A stretch of DNA of 64,000 nucleotides. Origin: Burkholderia seminalis DSM 23518 (GTDB lineage Bacteria; Pseudomonadota; Gammaproteobacteria; Burkholderiales; Burkholderiaceae). The translations under genes were made by a program, and so were the position numbers. The notes below the pieces were generated by a model. That model did no database searches, was not told where the DNA came from, and saw only the letters and a list, made by a program, of their open reading frames with translations. This document shows positions 58,495 through 64,000 of this stretch, one piece after another (within the stretch, counting starts at the first letter, position 1; every line of letters starts with the position of its first letter). The stretch is from the NCBI RefSeq assembly GCF_902832885.1, contig NZ_CADFDK010000021.1:22363-86362 (forward strand). Reading direction: 5' to 3'.

Positions 58495-60552
58495 CTAAAA
58501 TGCACCGTGGGTCACCGTCGGGAGGGCCATAACGTTGTCGCCCCGCTCGGGCATGCCCCGCGAGATCCACCTAAAAAGTTCATCTTCCCGCATCGGCATC
58601 GCGAGATAAAAGCCTTGCATAAGTTTGCAGCCAAGTGAACGAAGCACCCGCAGTTCGGATTCCTGCTCGACACCTTCCGCGACCACATCGATCTCCAATA
58701 GCTGCCCAAGCTTCAGTATCGCCTCGACCAGCATATGATTTCCCTTGGAAAGGTTGCTGACCAGAGACCGGTCAATCTTGACCTTGCGCACATATGAGCG
58801 ATGCAAAGTCGACAGTGCCGAAAATCCCACCCCGAAATCGTCGACCGCAATACGCACTCCTGCGACTGAAAGCCGTTCTAGACGGGACTGCACAATATCG
58901 ATATCAGCCGTAGTTTCCTCAGTGACCTCGATTTCCAGCATCGTGGCAGGCAGACCAGCGGTAGCGAGCCAGTCCAACGCGATGTAGTCCACCGGGATCT
59001 GCGCGATTTTCCGCGGCGATAGATTGATTGCGACCCTGACGTGGCCCAGACCTTCGCGCTGTAACCACGCCATCAGACGTGATACCCGACTCAACACATG
59101 CTTCAACAGCGACTCCGACTGACCAGATGTGTCCGCAATGAACACGATGTCGGGCGGTGCAATCGGCCCGTACTTCGGGTGTTCCCATCGCAGGAGCGCT
59201 TCTACACTGTCCAACTGTGTCCCACCCTCGCGCAAGACCGGCTGAAAGAACACATCCAACTCGCCACTGACCATTGCTTGCGGGAGCTCACGCTCGATCG
59301 CACAGCGGGTAGTGAGCCGGATGCGCAACGAGCCATCGAAAACCCGAAAGCGATTGCGTCCCTGCGTCTTCGCGGCATACAACGCCTCGTCGGCACAAAG
59401 CAGCATATCCGTCAGGTCCATGGATGCGGAGGTGTGAATACCAATACTGACGCCTAGGCACTTTGCGTCCTTGATGTCGACCGGAACGTTATCGATCAGA
59501 CGCTGCGCGAGTGACTCCGGCGATTCGCCGACCAGTTCTGGGGCGTAGAGAATCGCGAATTCATCGCCACCGAGCCGCGCAACGAGTGCATCTGTGGGCC
59601 GATAAGCCATGATGCGGCGCCCCACCTCGGCTAGGACATCGTCGCCGCCGCGATGGCCATAGACATCATTGACAACCTTGAAGCCGTCCAAATCAAGCAT
59701 CATGAGGCATGCGGCTCTGCCTGCCGCCGGCATATACTGCGCAGCCCGTACCATGAATCCAGTCCGATTGAGCAGGCCCGTCAAGTGGTCGTGCCATGCC
59801 TGATGTTGCATCTGTTTCTGGGTCGACAGCGCCTGGCGGTGCGCCGCCTCCAATGACCGGGCCAGCGATGTGGCTTGATTCTTCGCGCGACTAGCCTCCC
59901 GGAAAGCCTCTTCACTCTCAACAGCGCTGCGCGATAGTGCCAGCAGATAGAGCAGCACCGTGGCCGCCAAGCAATATCGATCAAAAGTGCCTTGATACAG
60001 CAGGCACACCACGACGGACAGTAGGGCTGGCGTAATGAACGCGAGCGGTACGCGTGCGTAGGCGGTACCATGTGTCACCGCGCCCGCCGTTACGCCGCAA
60101 ACAACGGTGAGGTAAAAGAGGGTTGAGGACGACGTATAGCCGTCGCATAAAAGTGGGACGCCGGCCCAGACAAAGCCCGACATCAGTGCGCCGAACGAAA
60201 ACCTGCGCAACTGCCGGACCACCGGCGACATGGCGTTGTTTGAATTGAAATCCCTTGCTATGCGAGGGCCGGATATCGGCGCCATTTCCACGCGCTGGCG
60301 GCAAAGATGAATTCTCCAGACGTTGACGAGCGTCGACATGCCGAACCACAACACGGCCGTTCGGTACCGATGATGATCGAACGCTACTAACAAGTTGGCG
60401 AACCCAAGCAGCATGTTGACCGGAATGGCGATCAGTACACTGCGCCGCACCGCGCCCATCTGGTCGGCAAGTACGAGCGCGTCCAGCTGCGGTGCATCAG
60501 TCGCAGAGGACTCCAAGGACCGCGAGGTATCCGCGGAAGGTGCGTGGCTCAT
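58495..60552 (-). CDS. GGDEF-EAL cyclic-di-GMP protein with membrane segments
   Basis: 685 residues. N-terminal membrane part (VLIAIPVNMLLGFANLLV, FGALMSGFVWAGVPLLC and others), GGDEF domain with ARLGGDEFAILYAPE, and EAL domain with EALLRWEHPKYGP and DDFGVGFSALSTL. Both signature motifs are intact, so it may make or break cyclic-di-GMP. It is cargo between the two H-NS/TonB-like pairs. Confidence 0.95.
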   Translation of the reverse strand: MSHAPSADTSRSLESSATDAPQLDALVLADQMGAVRRSVLIAIPVNMLLGFANLLVAFDHHRYRTAVLWFGMSTLVNVWRIHLCRQRVEMAPISGPRIARDFNSNNAMSPVVRQLRRFSFGALMSGFVWAGVPLLCDGYTSSSTLFYLTVVCGVTAGAVTHGTAYARVPLAFITPALLSVVVCLLYQGTFDRYCLAATVLLYLLALSRSAVESEEAFREASRAKNQATSLARSLEAAHRQALSTQKQMQHQAWHDHLTGLLNRTGFMVRAAQYMPAAGRAACLMMLDLDGFKVVNDVYGHRGGDDVLAEVGRRIMAYRPTDALVARLGGDEFAILYAPELVGESPESLAQRLIDNVPVDIKDAKCLGVSIGIHTSASMDLTDMLLCADEALYAAKTQGRNRFRVFDGSLRIRLTTRCAIERELPQAMVSGELDVFFQPVLREGGTQLDSVEALLRWEHPKYGPIAPPDIVFIADTSGQSESLLKHVLSRVSRLMAWLQREGLGHVRVAINLSPRKIAQIPVDYIALDWLATAGLPATMLEIEVTEETTADIDIVQSRLERLSVAGVRIAVDDFGVGFSALSTLHRSYVRKVKIDRSLVSNLSKGNHMLVEAILKLGQLLEIDVVAEGVEQESELRVLRSLGCKLMQGFYLAMPMREDELFRWISRGMPERGDNVMALPTVTHGAF

Positions 60553-60780
60553 ATTTGGTCACCCTCGCTTATTTGTTATATATGATTTTACCGCCCAAAA
60601 TCCGAGCGACCATTGGATCGTTGAAGAGGCAATGCCTGACCGGAAATTGATCCCATAGAAGCCTTGCGCGTGTTCGGGTTTGGTTGGGACGCCGGTGTCT
60701 TTGGGATGCGACGCGCATTCGAAGAGGAAGTGGACAGGTGGCTGGCGACTCGGAGGGCGTTTGGGGATACTCACGAGCGG

Positions 60781-61935
60781 TTAAGGTACCGCCCCGTAGC
60801 TTCTGCTCGTCAACTGCAGAAGCAGTTCGTCATAGGCAGCCACAAGCGAGGAGTCCTCCCACGTGTAACGCCTTAAAATCTTGCGCTGGCGTAGGATATA
60901 CGCTTCCCAGTCGTCATCGTGCGTATGCAGAGCGCGCAAAAGCGCGTCGGCACCCCGCCGCACATCGTTGTCCGGATAGTAGTATCCCAGATCGGGCGCG
61001 AGACCCGCGTTGTGCACGAGCGGATAACCCTGCCAGCACACGTCGAAATAGAAGTAGTTCAGCGGGTTCGACCATTGGTGCGACACGACGATGTCGGTCA
61101 TTGTGGCCAGAAAGTCGGGCGTGTCGAAGCGACCGACAAAGGCGGCCTTGCCCGCACGGACGATGTCCAGGTAATTCATCAGCATCACGAATTCGGGGCT
61201 GTCGTGCGCGAGGCGATCGGCGTTCGTCACGTGCGTGAAACAGATCGCGTCGGGGTCGCGCCGATACGCCTCGTCGATGATCAGCATCGGATACACGCAG
61301 AACTTCACGACGTCTTGGTTCGGCTCCATCACCGTGAGCCGCTTGCCCGACTCACTGCGCGGCCGGTATTCGCCGTGCCCAGGCAACGACCGCGTGCGAT
61401 CGGTCAAGAACATTGGATCCCACACGAACGGAACAACGCGCCCTGGGCAACGACGCAGCGACTGCAGGAATGGCAGCGACGACGGCGCGATCTGCGGAAT
61501 AGCCCACACCTCGTCGTAGCCGCGGTTGATAAACAGCGAATCCCATAACCGGCGGCCGAAGAGCATCGACTCCATCGCGTTGATGTACTCGACGCCGCAG
61601 CAATAGCTCACCAGTTTTACGCCGCGCGCTTTCAGGTAAGCTGTCTGTTCACCATCAATCTGCCCGCCGAGTTCGATCACCACGTCGAGCGCATCCTTCA
61701 TGTCGGCGAACGTGCGCGTGTCGTAAACGTTGCGATTCCACGGCAGCGCGTCGGTGAGCGGCACGTCGGTGGTGTTGACCAGCGTCACGCGGTAGCCGTG
61801 CGGCGACGCCATCAGCAGCTTCGCGAGAAACAGCGCGTTCTGCTTGATGCCGTTGATCCACAGGCTTTCGTCAGGGGCACGCAGTCCGATCGTGATACCG
61901 ATTCGCAGGCCACTCAGTGAAGGAAGTGTAATCAT
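60781..61935 (-). CDS. DUF2827 protein (glycosyltransferase-like)
   Basis: 384 residues. LRIGITIGLRAPDESLWING, NAMESMLFGRRLWDSLFINR and NPLNYFYFDVCWQGYPLVHN are typical of DUF2827, a family largely limited to Burkholderia that has the look of a GT-B glycosyltransferase, with DLGYYYPDNDVRRGADALLR near the end. Substrate unknown. Confidence 0.92.
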   Translation of the reverse strand: MITLPSLSGLRIGITIGLRAPDESLWINGIKQNALFLAKLLMASPHGYRVTLVNTTDVPLTDALPWNRNVYDTRTFADMKDALDVVIELGGQIDGEQTAYLKARGVKLVSYCCGVEYINAMESMLFGRRLWDSLFINRGYDEVWAIPQIAPSSLPFLQSLRRCPGRVVPFVWDPMFLTDRTRSLPGHGEYRPRSESGKRLTVMEPNQDVVKFCVYPMLIIDEAYRRDPDAICFTHVTNADRLAHDSPEFVMLMNYLDIVRAGKAAFVGRFDTPDFLATMTDIVVSHQWSNPLNYFYFDVCWQGYPLVHNAGLAPDLGYYYPDNDVRRGADALLRALHTHDDDWEAYILRQRKILRRYTWEDSSLVAAYDELLLQLTSRSYGAVP

Positions 61936-62077
61936 CGAAAAATAGAGGGCTGCGCCCCAACGTAGATCCCGCTATCAAAATTGGGCAAGGCATGCGGACG
62001 CGGATACTCCCCGGCGAGGACGACGGATAGCCCGAGAGCGTGACTGAATAGTCGGAACGCTCAGCCGAATCGACACC

Positions 62078-62332
62078 TCAATCCCCCTTGTATGTAATGT
62101 CGTGCCACCGCTGTGAAATTTTTCCTCCCGAGCCGAGTTGGCCACGCGGAAATCGTTTGTCGGCTATCGCATGAAGCGCGCGCTCATCACGCGCAGGATC
62201 ACCGCAACTACGCAGCACCTTCAAATCGCGAACACGACCTTCTTCATTGAGCCAAACCCGCACCAAGACATTCCGGCGGGTCTCCACCGATTTCGGGACT
62301 GCGCGAGACAACATGCGATCGATGAGCGACAT
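62078..62332 (-). CDS. TonB C-terminal-like protein, copy 2
   Basis: 84 residues from MSLIDRML; NVLVRVWLNEEGRVRDLKVL, SCGDPARDERALHAIADKRF. Same length and start context (AGAGGATG) as copy 1. In this copy no tRNA genes separate it from the H-NS-like gene. Confidence 0.75.
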   Translation of the reverse strand: MSLIDRMLSRAVPKSVETRRNVLVRVWLNEEGRVRDLKVLRSCGDPARDERALHAIADKRFPRGQLGSGGKISQRWHDITYKGD

Positions 62333-62395
62333 ACACATCCTCTTCACTGGTGAGCGTCGGACGGCACTCGATCCTGCAGCAGTAGTTTTGTCGCG

Positions 62396-62698
62396 TTATT
62401 CCGCGTCCGGAATGAGGAAACGATCACGGTTCTTCGTGCTCGCGATCCAACGAGGCGCCTTGCCGCGGCCGGTCCAGGTCGCTCCGGTTTTAGGGTCACG
62501 ATACTTCGGCGCGACCGGCCGGCGCGTTTTCGACGCTACTGCATACCGGCGCCCGAAGAGTTGATCCGGCGTGATGCCGTATTCCGCAATCTGTTCGCGA
62601 ATTGCGGTGATGACACTATCCAATTCTGCGAGTCGCGCTTCTTCGGCTTGTTGCGCCAACGCTTCAGCTTGTTCCTTGAGTTCGCGATAGGTAATCAT
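62396..62698 (-). CDS. H-NS-family nucleoid protein, copy 2
   Basis: 100 residues from MITYRELKEQAEALAQQAEE; DNA-binding end YRDPKTGATWTGRGKAPRWI. The two copies differ most in the linker (RRYAVASKTRR here). Confidence 0.95.
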   Translation of the reverse strand: MITYRELKEQAEALAQQAEEARLAELDSVITAIREQIAEYGITPDQLFGRRYAVASKTRRPVAPKYRDPKTGATWTGRGKAPRWIASTKNRDRFLIPDAE

Positions 62699-63034
62699 AG
62701 ATGGCAATGCATTCCTCTGACGGATGACTCGAGCAAACCCTATCACTATATCATTATCAAATTTCGAGTTCGGACAATCGGCACACGATCCATTCATAAG
62801 CAGCGCCTCGCCATATTACCAAATACAACCAAGCTATTTGCATCTCGCCCAGGCGAGAGGCCTACCTTGGTGGCGTGGCTTATTTAATGCTTACGGCGAC
62901 CATGCTGACGCCATTCATTAAAAAAACGCTGGAGCCCGGCAATTTTTAGTGCATAGTTACGGTGTTAACAATTTTATATCTTCAGACGTTTAATTTATCT
63001 CGTCATTTTAATTTTAAAAAATTTATTTCCGTTT

Positions 63035-63062
63035 CGTTTGCGCTTTTATTAAAACGCAAACG
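63035..63062. promoter_or_regulatory. Palindrome upstream of the resolvase (possible res site)
   Basis: CGTTTGCG (63035-63042) and CGCAAACG (63055-63062), with TTTT and AAAA just inside. It lies 60 bases before the resolvase start in an unusually A/T-rich stretch (62930-63090), where res sites of Tn3-type resolvases usually are. The rest of 62699-63122 has no gene. Confidence 0.5.
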
Positions 63063-63122
63063 TTAAACAATTACAAATTGCCGAATTAGATAAAAGCCCG
63101 GCCCATCCCAACGGTAGATTTC

Positions 63123-63674
63123 GTGAGAATCGGATACGCAAGAGTCTCGACGGACGAACAGAATCTAGACTTGCAGATATTGGCGCTCAAGGCCGATGGC
63201 TGCGATTCCATCATCACCGACCAGGGCGTCTCCGGTGCTCGCCTTGAGCGCCCCGGACTTCAGCGCGTCCTCAATGAATGCCAAGCCGGCGACACCCTTG
63301 TCGTGTGGCGACTCGACCGGCTTGGCCGCTCGTTGAGCCAGCTGCTGGTCGTGATGAATGATCTGCGCGCCCGGGGCATCGACTTCGCCTCCTTGAACGA
63401 AGCGATCGATACCGGCACACCTGCCGGCATGTTCATGTTTCACATGGTCGCCGCCTTGGCTGAATTCGAGCGCGCCTTGATCAGCGATAGGACAAAGGCT
63501 GGACTCGAAGCGGCTAAAACCCGCGGCGCGAGACTTGGCCGTCCTCCCGCCCTCGATGCGCAACAAATCAGCGAAGCAAAAAAGCTGCTCGAGAGCAAAC
63601 CCATCGACGATGTCGCCTCGCGCTACGGTTTGCCGCCAAGGAGTTTGCGCAGGATCCTGGACCGGTCGACTTGA
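63123..63674 (+). CDS. Serine recombinase (resolvase/invertase)
   Basis: 183 residues from GTG. Catalytic Ser9 in IGYARVSTDEQN, then GVSGARLERPGLQ, LVVWRLDRLGRSLSQL and FHMVAALAEFERALISDRT. C-terminal helix-turn-helix IDDVASRYGLPPRSLRRIL. It may resolve multimers of the replicon or be the remains of a Tn3-family transposon; no transposase is in view. Confidence 0.95.
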   Translation: MRIGYARVSTDEQNLDLQILALKADGCDSIITDQGVSGARLERPGLQRVLNECQAGDTLVVWRLDRLGRSLSQLLVVMNDLRARGIDFASLNEAIDTGTPAGMFMFHMVAALAEFERALISDRTKAGLEAAKTRGARLGRPPALDAQQISEAKKLLESKPIDDVASRYGLPPRSLRRILDRST

Positions 63675-63760
63675 TAGTGCCCCCTGCCTAGCCATTAGCC
63701 TTGGCCTCTCCGTCGCCCTGCCAGGTGCGCAAATGCCCTGCCCCCTGACGGCAAGATCGG

Positions 63761-63793
63761 AATAAAAAGTGTGCGGCGGTCCACCGCCGCACA
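63761..63793 (-). terminator. Intrinsic terminator
   Basis: Perfect 11-bp arms 63770-63780 and 63783-63793; read on the minus strand the stem is followed by CTTTTTATT. It closes the small minus-strand genes to its right. Confidence 0.75.
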
Positions 63794-63796
63794 AAA

Positions 63797-63820
63797 CTCG
63801 GACGGAGGAGAACGTCCGAG
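63797..63820. other. Perfect hairpin beside the terminator
   Basis: CTCGGACG (63797-63804) and CGTCCGAG (63813-63820) around an 8-base loop GAGGAGAA that contains a ribosome-site-like GGAGG (read on the plus strand, AGGAG). May be a second termination stem or a regulator site. Confidence 0.45.
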
Positions 63821-63829
63821 GGCCAGAAA

Positions 63830-63949
63830 TCAGCCTGGGCGCACACATGCAGCCAGCACGCCTGGCTTCGATCTAACGCCTGACTCTTCCGCGTATACGC
63901 CAGCATGCTCACGCAGTTCTCGATGCAGCTTGCGTCGACGCTCACTCAT
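63830..63949 (-). CDS. Possible 39-residue basic protein
   Basis: MSERRRKLHRELREHAGVYA, then EESGVRSKPGVLAACVRPG. Its ATG overlaps the end of the next gene by eight bases, and the terminator at 63761-63793 follows. Tentative because of its length. Confidence 0.4.
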   Translation of the reverse strand: MSERRRKLHRELREHAGVYAEESGVRSKPGVLAACVRPG

Positions 63950-63998
63950 TCCCCCAACCGCCGAGCACCAGGGTCATCGCACGGTCGATCGCATCGTC
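63942..63998 (-). CDS. C-terminal end of a gene running off the window
   Basis: The last 18 codons read DDAIDRAMTLVLGGWGNE. Too short to identify; supported only by overlap with the next frame and by the terminator downstream. Confidence 0.3.
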   Translation of the reverse strand, partial: DDAIDRAMTLVLGGWGNE

Positions 63999-64000
63999 CC

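Noticed and set aside
63675-63945. 85-residue minus-strand frame at the right end
   Set aside because: Runs through the intrinsic terminator and hairpin at 63770-63820; the 39-residue frame that stops before them is more plausible.

Overview
The window looks like the conjugation and backbone part of a large self-transmissible plasmid (or an integrative element) from Burkholderia or a close relative. This rests on high GC throughout, a DUF2827 protein and DUF3717 protein typical of Burkholderiaceae, H-NS-family proteins ending in the GRGKAP(R/Q)W-type motif, and a complete F-type (MPF-F) transfer system with a MobF relaxase.

Layout. 1-5250 (minus strand): start of a DsbD-like reductase, membrane/lipoprotein genes, a three-part zeta-toxin protein with a small upstream partner, a secreted PLD nuclease and a tiny lipoprotein. 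5377-5766 is a lone plus-strand membrane protein. 5808-31315 (minus strand) is one long, tightly coupled transfer operon read from right to left: lytic transglycosylase, pilin traA, traL, traE, traK, traB, three cargo-like genes (one HNH nuclease), dsbC, traV, traC, trbI, a frameshifted traF-type signal peptidase, traW, traU, trbC, a two-gene traN, accessory genes, thioredoxin-like traF, traH and traG. 32038-34680 is an A/T-richer insert: a phage-type repressor, a queuosine-precursor transporter and a DUF985 cupin. 35092-40519 holds traI, traD and a ribbon-helix-helix accessory protein, followed by a predicted oriT (nic near 40957/40958), a cluster of DnaA-box-like sequences and about 170-bp tandem repeats (candidate oriV).

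42234-57383 is the maintenance and accessory region: a coiled-coil protein, a HigBA-type toxin-antitoxin pair, a run of very small genes, a large ParB-like protein, a DNA methyltransferase, and a four-gene set (DndC-like PP-loop protein, DUF6884-like, LPD29-like, DUF932). Threaded through its intergenic spaces are two families of GC-rich repeats that keep hairpin pairing while their sequence changes; these are the best candidates here for something undescribed. 57421-62698 has two diverged copies of an H-NS-like plus TonB-like pair, one with two tRNA genes between them, flanking a GGDEF-EAL protein and a DUF2827 protein. 62900-64000 has a serine resolvase beside a palindrome, and the ends of further minus-strand genes.

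In working terms: TraI, TraD and the RHH protein process and pump DNA from oriT; the Tra/Trb proteins build the pilus and channel; DsbC, DsbD and TraF are likely to mature their many disulfides; toxin-antitoxin, zeta, ParB and resolvase proteins probably keep the replicon. Functions are inferred from sequence features read by eye; no database search was run.
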